Notes: a model not told the origin generated them from the sequence alone. Shown: positions 9,279-19,962, counted from the first letter of the stretch. The stretch: 64,000 bases of DNA from DATAOG01 sp963798075 (GCA_963798075.1 CAWCRU010000011.1:70133-134132), one strand, 5' to 3'. A program made the numbers and translations.

Positions 9279-11510
9279 ATGCCGCCTTTGACCTATGATG
9301 TGGTCCTGATCAGCGATCTGCGCCTGCCCGGGCCGACCGGGCGGGCGATCGCGGCCGAGATCCGGGCGCAGGCCGGCGCCGGCTACCGGACCGCGCTGCT
9401 GCACGTCAGGAGCCCCCTGCTCGGCCGGCCGCACCCGATCAACCCCCTGATCCGCCAGACGATCGACGAGGGCTTGGCCGACTGGCTCGACCCCGATGCC
9501 GCCGGCACGGCGCGCCTTGCCGTCGCCCATCACCCGGGCGTGTTCGCAGAGCCGCCGGCGCGGGTGCCGCGCCTGGTCGCCGAGCAGAAGCTCCTGGTCG
9601 TCAATCACCCGCTATTCGACCCCCTGGGGCGGCCGTATTTCGACCGTCCAAGCCATCTTTTGAGCCTCGAGGATCTGCTCGGCGGCGGGGTCCATCTGGC
9701 GCCGGCGGGGGCGCAGATCCGGGCCGAGCTCGCCGCTGCCGGCTGGCCCTTGCCGCTCCTCGAGCGGGATTGGCCGCCGGTGCTCGAAGGGGGCAGGGTG
9801 ACGACGCCGGCGCGGCGCGCCTGGCCCAGCCCGATCGTGATCGGCCGCCATGGCGAGCTCGACCCTCTCGCCTGGCCGCAGCCGCTGCCACTGCTGCTGG
9901 CGGCTTATCCAGACGATGCCGAGCTCGAGCTGCGCGTGCTGGCCGACCGGCGGCGCCTGGCGGCTCTGCTCGGGGAGCTGCCGGTCAACTGGACCGTGAT
10001 CGATCCCGCGATCACCCCGGTCGGCACTTTCCTGGCCGGACTCGACTGCTACGTCCACCTCGGCGCCGACGCGGTCCAGCCGGTGCGGATCGAGGTCGTC
10101 GAGGCGCTGGCGAGCGGCCTGCCGGTGGTGCTGTCGGCGGCGCTGGCCGTCGAGTTCGGCGATGCTGCGGCCTATGTCGAGACGGATGGCCTGCGCGCCG
10201 CGATCCGCGGCCTCGAGCGCCCGTCGACCCGGGCCGTGCTGGCCCAGCGCGCCGGCGATCTCGTCGCCCGTCGGTTCAGCCCGAACGCCCACGTCGAGCG
10301 GCTGCGGGCGCTGATCGGGCCACCGGCCTCGACCCGCAGCCTGGTGCTGCGGCGCGAGAAACGGCCGCGCCAGCGCGTGTTGTTCGTGTCCTCGAACGGC
10401 ATCGGCATGGGCCATCTGACCCGCCTGCTCGCGGTGGCGAGGCGCTGTCCGCGGGCAATCGAGCCGGTCTTCCTCGCCATGTCCCAGGCGGCGCGCGTGG
10501 TCGAGGAGTTCGGCTATCTGGTCGAGTTCACCGCCCACCACCTCTATCTGGACCTCGACGTCGAGCGGTGGAACCAGGCGCTCCGGGCGCAGCTCGGCGA
10601 GATGATCGGGTTCTATGACGCGCGCGCCCTGCTGTTCGACGGCAACGTCCCCTATCGCGGCCTGGTCGATGCCCGGAGCGACCATCCGGGCCTGCCGTTC
10701 TTGTGGTGCCGGCGAGGCATGTGGCTGCCGGCCGCCGGCCGGACGGGGCTCGAGCGTGCCCGCCACTTCGACGCCGTGCTCGAGCCGCGCGATCTCGCCG
10801 AGAGCTACGAGCGCGGTGCCACTGCCTACCATGGCGACCACCGGCGGCCGGTCGAGCCGATCCTGCTGCTCGATCGCAGCGAGCTGCTCGACCGCGGGGC
10901 GGCCTGCGCCGAGCTCGGCCTCGATCCCGAGCGGCCGGCGCTCCTGATCCAGCTCGGTTCGCGCAACAATTACGACTACGGCGAGCTGTTCGAGATTGCG
11001 CATGCGCACCTCAGGCGGCGCTACGACGTCCAGCTCGCGGTCGCCGAGTGGCTGATCGCCGAGACCGCCCCGGACCTGCCGCCGGGCGCGATCGCGCTCC
11101 AGACCTATCCGCTGTGCCGCTATTTTGCCGCGTTCGATGGCGCGATCAGCGCGGTCGGCTACAATTCCTACCACGAGCTGATCCACTACGGCCTGCCGAC
11201 CATCTTCGTGCCCAACGAGCATCCGTCGATGGACGACCAGCTGATGCGGGCGCTGTTCGCGGCGCGCCGGGGGCTCGGGCTGTGCGTGCGCACCGCCGAG
11301 CCTTACCGGGTTCGGGACGCCATCGACCGGCTGATGGACCCGGCCGAGCGCGCGGCGATCAAAGAGCGCTGTCGGGCGCTGGCGCCGGGCAACGGCGCCG
11401 AGGCGGCGGCCGCCCTGGTCGAGGAGCTGGTCCTGGGCCTGGCGGCGGCGGCGCCGCCCGCCTGGGCGAACGGCCTGGTCCGCCGCCGTCAGGTCGCGCG
11501 CCGCGTCTGA
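9279..11510 (+). CDS. Large two-part glycosyltransferase (GT4-like plus MurG-like halves)
   Basis: A 743-residue protein starting eight bases after the caspase gene, with GGGAGGAG upstream inside that gene's end. The N-terminal half (~1-345) looks like a GT-B fold (YDVVLISDLRLPGPTGRAIA; LDCYVHLGADAVQPVRIEVV; VVEALASGLPVVLSAAL). The C-terminal half (~365-730) begins afresh with VLFVSSNGIGMGHLTRLLAV, the glycine-rich opening of MurG/UDP-GlcNAc transferase-like enzymes. It continues with AISAVGYNSYHELIHYGLPT, the donor-site region of that family. No membrane segment is seen. The likely role is synthesis of a surface glycan from nucleotide sugars; the sugar specificity cannot be told. It may be a natural fusion of two transferases. 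Confidence 0.75.
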   Translation: MPPLTYDVVLISDLRLPGPTGRAIAAEIRAQAGAGYRTALLHVRSPLLGRPHPINPLIRQTIDEGLADWLDPDAAGTARLAVAHHPGVFAEPPARVPRLVAEQKLLVVNHPLFDPLGRPYFDRPSHLLSLEDLLGGGVHLAPAGAQIRAELAAAGWPLPLLERDWPPVLEGGRVTTPARRAWPSPIVIGRHGELDPLAWPQPLPLLLAAYPDDAELELRVLADRRRLAALLGELPVNWTVIDPAITPVGTFLAGLDCYVHLGADAVQPVRIEVVEALASGLPVVLSAALAVEFGDAAAYVETDGLRAAIRGLERPSTRAVLAQRAGDLVARRFSPNAHVERLRALIGPPASTRSLVLRREKRPRQRVLFVSSNGIGMGHLTRLLAVARRCPRAIEPVFLAMSQAARVVEEFGYLVEFTAHHLYLDLDVERWNQALRAQLGEMIGFYDARALLFDGNVPYRGLVDARSDHPGLPFLWCRRGMWLPAAGRTGLERARHFDAVLEPRDLAESYERGATAYHGDHRRPVEPILLLDRSELLDRGAACAELGLDPERPALLIQLGSRNNYDYGELFEIAHAHLRRRYDVQLAVAEWLIAETAPDLPPGAIALQTYPLCRYFAAFDGAISAVGYNSYHELIHYGLPTIFVPNEHPSMDDQLMRALFAARRGLGLCVRTAEPYRVRDAIDRLMDPAERAAIKERCRALAPGNGAEAAAALVEELVLGLAAAAPPAWANGLVRRRQVARRV

Positions 11511-11699
11511 CCCGGCCAAAGAGGCCGTGCTGGTCGTGAAAATCTCCGGACGGGGGCTGACGTCGCCGCGCGCGGCGGCTAAGCTTGGCCGCGCTGCCCG
11601 GCCCGGAGCGGCAGGCGTGAGCGCTCGACCATGAGCGGGCAGGCCTGAGCCGGGGCGCCTGCCTTGTGGCCAGCCGCCTGCGAGGAATTGAGGACCGCC

Positions 11700-12218
11700 A
11701 TGGCTACGCCTGAGGGCTCGGTTGTGATCCGGTGGTGGTCCGGCGCCGCTTTGGGGCTGATGATCGGAGGGCTCGCGACCCTGGGCGTCGCCGGTGCGGT
11801 GGCCGCCGAGGATCGTCACGCCGGCTACTACTATCCGCCGCCGCAGGCCATCGAGACCTATCAGGCGCGCACCGAGACGCTCGCCGACAGCGACAAGACC
11901 CGGCGGATCGGCTTCGTCGTGCAGCTGACCCGGCAGATGCTGAACAAACCCTATGCGCCCGACTACGCGGTGTTCGCCAAGGGCGACGACGCCGAGAAGC
12001 TGTTGATCGTGGCGCTCAGGGCGGGCGTGATCGACACGCTTTACCGGGCCCGGGCCCTGCTCGCGATGCTGACCGCGGTCGCGCGCGGCACGCCGCTGTT
12101 CGCCAAGCTGGGCGGCGAGGAGACCCTCACCTTCTTCGATCTTTTGAAGATCCTGGGCTTCACGCAGCTGACCATCAGCGATGGCGACGGCTTCGCCCAT
12201 CAGGTCATGATCGAGTGA
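11700..12218 (+). CDS. Conserved exported protein, alphaproteobacterial family
   Basis: A 172-residue protein. The ATG at 11700 is chosen because GAGGAATTGAGGACC lies just upstream and because it yields a signal peptide (WWSGAALGLMIGGLATLGV, cleavage near AVAAED). The mature part starts YYYPPPQAIETYQARTETL, with later motifs FAKGDDAEKLLIVAL, TLYRARALLAML and LGFTQLTISDGDGFAHQV. This pattern is a well-conserved alphaproteobacterial family without a firm function. Relatives are sometimes labelled as molybdopterin-guanine dinucleotide biosynthesis proteins, but nothing in this sequence (no nucleotide-binding loop, and it is exported) supports that. Confidence 0.7.
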   Translation: MATPEGSVVIRWWSGAALGLMIGGLATLGVAGAVAAEDRHAGYYYPPPQAIETYQARTETLADSDKTRRIGFVVQLTRQMLNKPYAPDYAVFAKGDDAEKLLIVALRAGVIDTLYRARALLAMLTAVARGTPLFAKLGGEETLTFFDLLKILGFTQLTISDGDGFAHQVMIE

Positions 12219-12229
12219 GGCGGGCGGCG

Positions 12230-12241
12230 CTCCGGCCGGAG
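12230..12241. terminator. Palindrome between convergent genes, possible bidirectional terminator
   Basis: CTCCGGCCGGAG is a perfect 12-bp palindrome between the stops of two convergent genes (12218 and 12260). There is no T-run on either side, so this is only a position-based suggestion. Confidence 0.25.
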
Positions 12242-12259
12242 GACAGCGCGCGCTGCGGT

Positions 12260-13345
12260 TCAGCGGGGGGCCGGGGGCGGCGGCAGCGGCGCGAGGTTGG
12301 CGACCGACGACTGGATCGCCGCCTGGAGCTCGCCCAGCCGCTGATTGGCGGCGTCCAGCTGCTCCTGCAGGTTGGCTATGGTCTGCCCGTCGGCGCCGGT
12401 CGCCGCCCCGCCGGACGCTGCACCCGGCGCTGGCTCGGGCGGCTGGGCGGCGCTGGCGCGCTTGGCCGCCTCGAGGTCGGAGGTCAGCTCGGCGATCCGG
12501 GTCTCGGCGCTGGCAAGCGTCGCCTTGAGCCTGGCCATCTCGTCGGCTGCCGGCTGCTTGACCTCGGCCAGATCGCGGGCGGCAGCACCGGCTGGCGCCT
12601 GCCCCCGCAGGCTCGCCATCTCGGTGCGCAGATCGGCAAGACTGGTCTCCGCGGCCTGGGCCGACTGCCGGAGGGCGGCGGCATCCTTGAGCGCCGCGTC
12701 GAGATTGCCCTGCAGGCGTTTGACCTCGGCGTCCGCGGCCGCAGACCGCTGCTCGCCGTCGGCGCGCGCCTTCGCGAGGGCCTTGCTCAGCTCGTCGATC
12801 TGCGCCTGCGCTTTGACGAGCCGGTTGCCGGCATCGGATGCGGCAGTCGCGCCGTCGGCGCCGGCGCCTTGGCCAGAGGGCTGAGCGGCGCCGCTGAGCT
12901 CGTGGATCCGATCCTGCGCCAACGCCAGTTCCCGCCGCAACTCGTCCGCCTCGTCGGTCGCGGCTTTGGTCAGGCTCTGGGCCCGCTCGCGCGCGGCTTG
13001 GGCGGCTTGGAGCTGCGAGCTGAGTTGCGGCACCTGGGCTGCCTGGGTGCGCAGCTCCTCGCTCGACTGCGAGGCCTCGGCGGCGACCTGCAGGCTCTTG
13101 TTGACCCCTTCGAGGCGCGCAAGCTCGCGGCTTTGCCCGGCCAGCTCGATCTGCCTGGCGATCGCGCTGTAGGACGCATAGGCCAACCACGCGATGATCA
13201 GCCCCATGGCGATCGCCACCCCGACCTGCAGCGGTCGCGACAGCACGACGTAGCGGCTGGTCAGACCACTGCGAAGATAGACCTGGCGCTCGGCGAACAA
13301 GTCCTCGAAGAGCCCACTGCGGCGTGCCGTCGCGTCCTTGCGCAT
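12260..13345 (-). CDS. Membrane-anchored long coiled-coil protein
   Basis: I use the ATG at 13343-13345; a TTG 12 codons upstream is possible. The N-terminus reads RSGLFEDLFAERQVYLRSGL, followed by one membrane helix (VGVAIAMGLIIAWLAYAS). A long Ala/Gln/Glu-rich coiled coil then runs to about residue 340, and the tail is Pro-rich (LAPLPPPPAPR). The first ~60 residues resemble the N-terminus of alphaproteobacterial M23 peptidases (ERxxYLRS...YVxLS then a TM helix and coiled coil), but no M23 metal-binding HxxxD or HxH motif follows. The protein would be a periplasmic coiled coil without the hydrolase, perhaps a division or cell-wall regulator like EnvC-type factors. It is divergent from the aminotransferase gene. 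Confidence 0.7.
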   Translation of the reverse strand: MRKDATARRSGLFEDLFAERQVYLRSGLTSRYVVLSRPLQVGVAIAMGLIIAWLAYASYSAIARQIELAGQSRELARLEGVNKSLQVAAEASQSSEELRTQAAQVPQLSSQLQAAQAARERAQSLTKAATDEADELRRELALAQDRIHELSGAAQPSGQGAGADGATAASDAGNRLVKAQAQIDELSKALAKARADGEQRSAAADAEVKRLQGNLDAALKDAAALRQSAQAAETSLADLRTEMASLRGQAPAGAAARDLAEVKQPAADEMARLKATLASAETRIAELTSDLEAAKRASAAQPPEPAPGAASGGAATGADGQTIANLQEQLDAANQRLGELQAAIQSSVANLAPLPPPPAPR

Positions 13346-13515
13346 GCCGTAACTCCAACCGTCGCGGTCGTCGCGGCCCAAATCGCGGCAGGAAGCGGGA
13401 GCAGATCAGTGCGGCCGCCTCCGGGCCAGTTGTGGATAAGGTTACCAAGATCGAGAGGACTTGGATACGATTTTCTGTGCCGAGTTCTACAACCGACGGC
13501 CCGGGGAGCTGGTCT

Positions 13516-14716
13516 TTGAGCGCGACCGCGCCGTCAGGCCTTCGATTCGTCGATCTCCAGGCGCAGCGGCGGCGGCTCGACGGCCGGATCGAGGCAGCGA
13601 TCGCGGGCGTGCTCGCGCATGGCCAATTCATCTTGGGCCCCGAGGTCGATCAGTTCGAGCAGGCGCTTGCGGACTACGTCGGTGTCCGCCACGCGATCAC
13701 CTGCGCGAGCGGCACCGATGCTCTCGTCCTTGATTCTGGTGGCGCAAGGGATCGGCCCGCGCGATGCGGTCTTCGTGCCGGGCTTCACCTTCGCCGCCTG
13801 CGCCGCGGCAGTCGTGCGGACCGGCGCGACGCCGGTGCTGGTCGACGTCGAGCGGGTGAGCGGCAATCTCGATCCGGCCAGCCTTGGCGAGGCGATCGCG
13901 GCGGTCCGGCAGGCCGGCCGGCTGACCCCGCGGGCGCTGCTGGCGGTCGACCTGTTCGGCCGGCCGGCGGACTACGCGGCGCTCGCGCCGCTCGCCCGGA
14001 CGCACGGCCTGTTCGTCCTCCAGGACGCCGCCCAGAGCTTCGGCGCCCGCTGGGGCGACCAGCCGGTCGGCCGCCAGGGGAATGCGGCTGCGACCAGCTT
14101 CTATCCGGCCAAGCCGCTCGGCGCCTATGGCGATGGCGGGGCGGTGCTGACCGAGGACGACCGGCTGGCCGAGGAGGTCCGACTGTTGCGGAGCCACGGC
14201 GAGCGCGCGCGCTACGAGCACGTCCGGATCGGCCTCAACAGCCGGCTGGATACGCTGCAGGCGGCGATCCTTCTGGTCAAGCTCGCAGCACTCGACGAGG
14301 AGATCGGACGCCGGAGCGCGCTCGCCGCGCGCTACGACGCGGGACTCGGCGATCTGGTCGAGGTGCCGGCGCCGCTCGCCGGCGGTCGCTCGGCCTGGGC
14401 CCAATATACGATCCGGGTGAGCGGGCGCGACCGGGTGGCGGCGGCGCTCGCCCGACGCGGCATCCCGACCGCGGTCCACTATCCGCGGCCGCTCCACCTG
14501 CAGCCGGCGTTCGCGCATCTGCCGACCGCGCCAGGCGGCCTGCGGGTCGCCGAGACGCTCGCAGGACGCGTGCTCAGCCTGCCGATCCACCCCGACCTGG
14601 CGCCGGCCGACCAGGACCGGATCATCGCCGCGATCCGCGAGCTGCTCGAAAAGGGGCTTGATCCCGCCCGCCGGCAGGACTACATAGGCGGTTCTGCGCG
14701 GCCCCCCGCGGGGTGA
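13516..14716 (+). pseudogene. DegT/DnrJ/EryC1-family sugar aminotransferase, frameshifted
   Basis: This PLP-dependent aminotransferase makes amino sugars for surface glycans. The best start is a TTG at 13516 after GGGGAG, giving a protein that opens RFVDLQAQRRRLDGRIEAAI. The frame breaks at ~13728-13729: ITCASGTDALV is in one frame and LILVAQGIGPRDAVFVPGFT in the next. The span is one base over a multiple of three, so one extra C explains it. Downstream the family hallmarks are intact: DAAQSFGARW, the PLP lysine region TSFYPAKPLGAYGDGGAV and AVHYPRPLHLQPAF. The repaired length is ~399 residues, slightly longer than usual. It is probably functional if the indel is a sequencing error. Confidence 0.75.
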
Positions 14717-14771
14717 CGCGACGAAATCTGCGAGCGTGAGCTCGGCGCCCCACCAGGGTCGGTTTCGTTGG

Positions 14772-14788
14772 CGAGAGCTCGGCTCTCG
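14772..14788 (+). terminator. Perfect 7-bp hairpin after the aminotransferase gene
   Basis: CGAGAGC-TCG-GCTCTCG is a perfect stem with a three-base loop, 55 bases past the aminotransferase stop. The following bases are GGGCTG rather than T-rich, so its role as a terminator is uncertain. Confidence 0.35.
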
Positions 14789-14879
14789 GGGCTGCGTCCG
14801 CTCTTTGGACAAGTAGTATAGGGAAGGGATGCGTGGGCGGCGGCGGTGAAGGCTGTGGCTTATGCATCTTGGTTGAGGC

Positions 14880-14917
14880 GGGTTTCCGGGTTGGGGGCTT
14901 GGGGTCTGGGTTTGGGG
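14880..14917 (+). other. Predicted G-quadruplex-forming tract in rrn leader
   Basis: Six consecutive G tracts of three to five bases (at 14880, 14888, 14893, 14901, 14908 and 14914) are separated by loops of two to five bases, all on the + (RNA-like) strand. This satisfies the usual G3+ quadruplex pattern with spare tracts. Confidence 0.5.
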
Positions 14918-15136
14918 TCGGTTTGACCGGCAGCCGGGTCCGGGTTTTCGGGTTTCTGGCTTGGGGACCGGTCAGCCTTTGAGGTGGGCTGTTCGTCCGG
15001 ACCCGGTGGGGTTGGGATGGAGGGCCCGGCTCGTGATGCCGATGGGCCCGCGGCGCGGGCCGGCCGGACTTGGCGGCGGTTGTCCTTGTGCGGGACGAGG
15101 TCGCGAGGGCGGGCGGGCTGGCGCTGCGCAGAGGAT

Positions 15137-16661
<1,525 letters not shown>

Positions 16662-16662
16662 A

Positions 16663-16695
16663 GGCAGCGGGCAGGAGGCAGCGGGCAGGAGGCAG
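16663..16695 (+). repeat. 14-bp tandem repeat right after 16S
   Basis: The unit GGCAGCGGGCAGGA occurs at 16663-16676 and 16677-16690, followed by a partial GGCAG. It belongs to the purine-rich GGCAG/ACAGA repeat family seen across the spacers of this operon. Confidence 0.8.
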
Positions 16696-16769
16696 ACCTC
16701 GTGGTCTGGCGACTGGCATCTGTCGACTGTCGTCTGCGATTGACCCGCCGCCGTCCACGCATCCCTTCC

Positions 16770-16863
16770 GGATCAGAGAGCAGCAGGCAGAGGGCAGAAG
16801 GCAGCCAAGAGCGGCTGCGTGCTGCTTTTGCATGCTGAGTGGCTGCATGCTGCCTTCTGATCC
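16770..16863 (+). repeat. Imperfect inverted repeat in ITS before tRNA-Ile
   Basis: GGATCAGAGAGCAGC at 16770-16784 pairs with GCTGCCTTCTGATCC at 16849-16863 (two mismatches). The loop contains further GGCAGAAGGCAG and GCTGC copies that can extend alternative stems. The 3' arm ends five bases before tRNA-Ile, so it could guide pre-rRNA cleavage. Confidence 0.6.
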
Positions 16864-16867
16864 ACCT

Positions 16868-16944
<77 letters not shown>

Positions 16945-16957
16945 GGTTCAGAGGACA

Positions 16958-17090
16958 GACGACAGACGATAGAGGACAGATGGCGCATGCGCCGTCCTCT
17001 GCTGGTCGGTCGGTTGTCGTCGGGACTTCGAGTTCGCGACGGAGAGCGGGCGCGGCGGATCGTGTGGTCTGTCCTCTGTTCTCTGTCGTC
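16958..17090 (+). repeat. 23-bp imperfect inverted repeat in ITS after tRNA-Ile
   Basis: The left arm 16958-16980 (GACGACAGACGATAGAGGAC...) and the right arm 17068-17090 (TCTGTCCTCTGTTCTCTG...) are complementary over 23 positions with about three mismatches, enclosing 87 bases. They belong to the same CAGAGGACAG-type family as the other spacer repeats. Confidence 0.7.
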
Positions 17091-17298
17091 CGATCTCTGA
17101 CATCGTGAAGCGAGTCGTGACCGTGAAGCAGGTCCAGCCATGGTCCCCGAAGACGGGGGCGGGGTTGGACCTGGGCATGGGTATGCGAAGACGCCGGGGC
17201 AGGCTGTCCCGGCGGAGAGAGGCTTATGCCTCGGTTCCAGAAGAGCAGGTCACAAGGGCTCAGAAGGCAGCTAGGGAGGCCGGTCGCCGGTTGTCCTT

Positions 17299-17331
17299 GT
17301 CTGTCCTCTGTCCTCTGTCATCTGCCCTCTG
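17299..17331 (+). repeat. Pyrimidine-rich repeat block before 23S
   Basis: Repeated TCTGTCC/TCTGTCA/TCTGCCC units are the complement of the GACAGAGGACAG motif found at 16950-16980, so alternative long-range pairings within the spacer are possible. Confidence 0.6.
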
Positions 17332-17340
17332 CGCGCGCGA

Positions 17341-17374
17341 GCGCGCGCTTGGGGCTGAGCGTGGGCGAGCTTTA
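17341..17374 (+). repeat. 23S processing-stem, 5' arm
   Basis: GCGCTTGGGGCTGAGCG with its flank (17343-17374) is complementary to CGCTCAGCCCCAAGCGC after the 23S (about 20574-20606). The two would form the long stem that brings together the ends of pre-23S rRNA for RNase III cleavage. Confidence 0.75.
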
Positions 17375-18447
17375 TGAGAAGGGCATCTGGTGAATGCCTT
17401 GGTACCGAGAGGCGATGAAGGACGTGGCACGCTGCGAAAAGCCGAGGGGAGAGGCGAGCACTCGCGGATCCTCGGATCTCCGAATGGGGCAACCCACCCT
17501 TTAGGGGGTATCCTTCAGTGAATCCATAGCTGGAGGAGGCGAACCCGGCGAACTGAACCATCTCAGTAGCCGGAGGAAAGGACATCAACATCAGTCTTCC
17601 GGCCTTCGGGGCGGGGGATGAGACTCCGCAAGTAGTGGCGAGCGAACGCGGACCAGGCCAGTGGCTTTTTTGGACGAACCGGAAGCGTCTGGAAAGACGC
17701 GCCAGAGACGGTGACAGCCCGGTACGGGTAAGGGTCCGAAGAAGTCCGCGAGTAGGGCGGGACACGCGAAATCCTGTCTGAAGATGGGGGGACCACCCTC
17801 CAAGCCTAAGTACTCCTCGGTGACCGATAGTGAACCAGTACCGTGAGGGAAAGGTGAAAAGCACCCCGTCGAGGGGAGTGAAACAGACCCTGCAACCGGA
17901 TGCCTACCGACAGTCGGAGCCCGACCTGCTCTTCGGAGTGGGGGTGGGTGACGGCGTACCTTTTGTATAATGGGTCAGCGAGTTGGTCTTTCTGGCGAGC
18001 TTAAGCCGCGAGGCGAAGGCGGAGCGAAAGCGAGTTTGAACAGGGCGAAGGAGTTAGAAGGAGCAGACCCGAAACCAGGTGAGCTAGCCATGGGCAGGCT
18101 GAAGGTGCGGTGACACGCACTGGAGGGCCGCACCCACCTCTGTTGAAAAAGAGGGGGATGACCTGTGGCTAGGGGTGAAAGGCCAAGCAAACCTGGAGAT
18201 AGCTGGTTCTCCGCGAAAGCTATTTAGGTAGCGCGTCACGTGATCACCCGCGGGGGTAGAGCACTGGCTGGGCTAGGGGGGCGCGAGCCTTACCAAACCT
18301 AACCAAACTCCGAATACCGCGGCGTTGCAGCGTGGCAGGCAGACGGCGGGTGCGAAGATCCGTCGTCGAGAGGGAAACAGCCCAGACCGCCAGCTAAGGT
18401 CCCGAAGTCATGGCTAAGTGGGAAAGGATGTGGGACGGCCAAAACAA

Positions 18448-18484
<37 letters not shown>

Positions 18485-18562
18485 AAGCGTAACAGCTCAC
18501 TGGTCTAACAGCGGTCCTGCGCCGAAGATGTAACGGGGCTCAAGCCATGCACCGAAGCTGCG

Positions 18563-19012
18563 GGGGTCAGAAGGCAGATGACAGAAGGCAGAGGGCAGCA
18601 GGAGCGGGCGAGCGCGTTCGAGGACCTCGCGGTCTTCCGGCGCGCCTACGCGCTCTCTTTGGCTGTCCATCGTACCAGTCTCGACTTCCCGGCTGTCGAA
18701 CAGCGGGCGCTCGCCGACCAGGTGCGGCGGGCGAGCAAGTCGATCTGCGCCAATCTGGCGGAAGGCTGGGGCCGACGCGGCTTTGCGCCGGCCGACTTCC
18801 GCCGCTTCGTGACGATGGCCACAGGATCGGCCGACGAGATGCGGGTCTGGGCCCGCTATTGTCTCGATCTGGGCTACATCGACGAAGCGACCTGGCGCCT
18901 GTGGTGCGACGAGTACACGGAGATCTCGCGGATGCTGCAGGGCCTGCGCAAGGCTCTGGAGACGTCGCGCTGATCACTGCGTGCTGCCTTCTGCCGTCTG
19001 CCTTCTGGCCCG
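18563..19012 (+). other. Intervening sequence (IVS) inside 23S rRNA at helix 45
   Basis: Normal 23S sequence stops after GCACCGAAGCTGCGG and resumes at GTAGCGGAGCGTTCCGTA, replacing the tip of helix 45 (around E. coli position 1170), a known IVS site. The insert is bounded by 24-nt inverted repeats at 18568-18591 and 18984-19007: one G-U pair, one mismatch, the rest Watson-Crick. Such stems are normally cut by RNase III, leaving fragmented but functional 23S rRNA. The insert carries one open frame, the IVS protein. Confidence 0.93.
18578..18973 (+). CDS. 23S rRNA intervening-sequence protein (four-helix bundle)
   Basis: A 131-residue frame inside the 23S insert. The sequence FEDLAVFRRAYALSLAVHRT, then QVRRASKSICANLAEGWGRR and ARYCLDLGYIDEATWRLW, is the standard pattern of the IVS-encoded four-helix-bundle family (TIGR02436/PF05635-type). 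Family members form a pentameric toroid with a conserved basic face thought to bind nucleic acid; the exact role is unknown. The ATG at 18578 lies within the 5' arm of the IVS stem, which could hide the start from ribosomes; a start closer to AFEDLAV is possible. Transcription is necessarily coupled to the rRNA. Confidence 0.9.
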   Translation: MTEGRGQQERASAFEDLAVFRRAYALSLAVHRTSLDFPAVEQRALADQVRRASKSICANLAEGWGRRGFAPADFRRFVTMATGSADEMRVWARYCLDLGYIDEATWRLWCDEYTEISRMLQGLRKALETSR

Positions 19013-19584
19013 GTAGCGGAGCGTTCCGTAGGCCGGTGAAGGCGGTCCGTGAGGGCCGCTGGAGGTATCGGAAGTGCGCATGCTGACATGAGTAGCGATC
19101 AACCGAGTGAGAAACTCGGTCGCCGGAAGTCCAAGGGTTCCTGCGCAAGGCTAATCCGCGCAGGGTGAGCCGGCCCCTAAGGCGAGGGCGACAGCCGTAG
19201 CCGATGGCAACCAGGTTAATAGTCCTGGGCCCGCTGGTGGTGACGGCCCCCAACCATTGTCGAGGCTTAGTGGATTGCCTTGGCAGTCGCGGGGGTCCAG
19301 GAAACAGCCCCAGCAACATGGACCGTACCCGAAACCGACACAGGTGGACTGGTTGAGCATACCCAGGCGCGTGAGAGAACGGTGTTGAAGGAACTCGGCA
19401 ACTTGCCCCCGTAACTTCGGGAGAAGGGGGACCTGTTCCTGGGCAACCAGGGGCAGGTGGCACAGACCAGGGGGTGACGACTGTTTACTAAAAACACAGG
19501 GCTCTGCGAAGTCGCAAGACGACGTATAGGGTCTGACGCCTGCCCGGTGCCGGAAGGTTAAGGGGAGAGGTGCAAGCTTCGAAC

Positions 19585-19676
<92 letters not shown>

Positions 19677-19931
19677 CGCTTGCCCCGCTGTCTCCAACAC
19701 CGACTCAGCGAAATTGAAGTGCCCGTGAAGATGCGGGCGTCCCGCGGTCAGACGGAAAGACCCCGTGCACCTTTACTACAGCTTTGCACTGGCAGCAGGC
19801 GGGCCATGTGTAGGATAGGTGGGAGCCAATGAAGCCCAGGCGCCAGCTTGGGTGGAGGCAGCCTTGAAATACCACCCTTGGCGTGCTTGCTGTCTCACCG
19901 CGGCCCGTGATCCGGGTCCGGGACCCTGCAT

Positions 19932-19962
<31 letters not shown>

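Larger units (their letters stand above)
14717..15136 (+). other. rrn operon upstream/leader region
   Basis: A 420-bp stretch without a gene between the aminotransferase and 16S rRNA. It must hold the rrn promoter and leader. I see TTGGAC-N6-TATAGG near 14804-14822, but the spacing is far too short for a sigma-70 promoter, so no promoter is called. The middle (14880-14960) is strongly G/T-rich with many GGG runs. Confidence 0.5.

Noticed and set aside
11700..12218. MobA (molybdopterin-guanine dinucleotide) assignment
   Set aside because: The protein is exported and has no nucleotidyltransferase motif; such labels on relatives appear to be propagated.
9612..13631. Very long open frame on the minus strand (over 1300 codons) opposite the glycosyltransferase and neighbours
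   Set aside because: The + strand carries recognisable protein families here. The antisense frame is Arg/Gly/Ala/Pro-rich low-complexity, as expected for the shadow of GC-rich codons.
14790..14830. rrn promoter at TTGGAC/TATAGG
   Set aside because: Only six bases separate the elements, too short for a sigma-70 promoter.
16945..17367. A tRNA-Ala gene expected in the 16S-23S spacer
   Set aside because: No acceptor/anticodon/T-arm pattern is present; the stretch holds only repeats.
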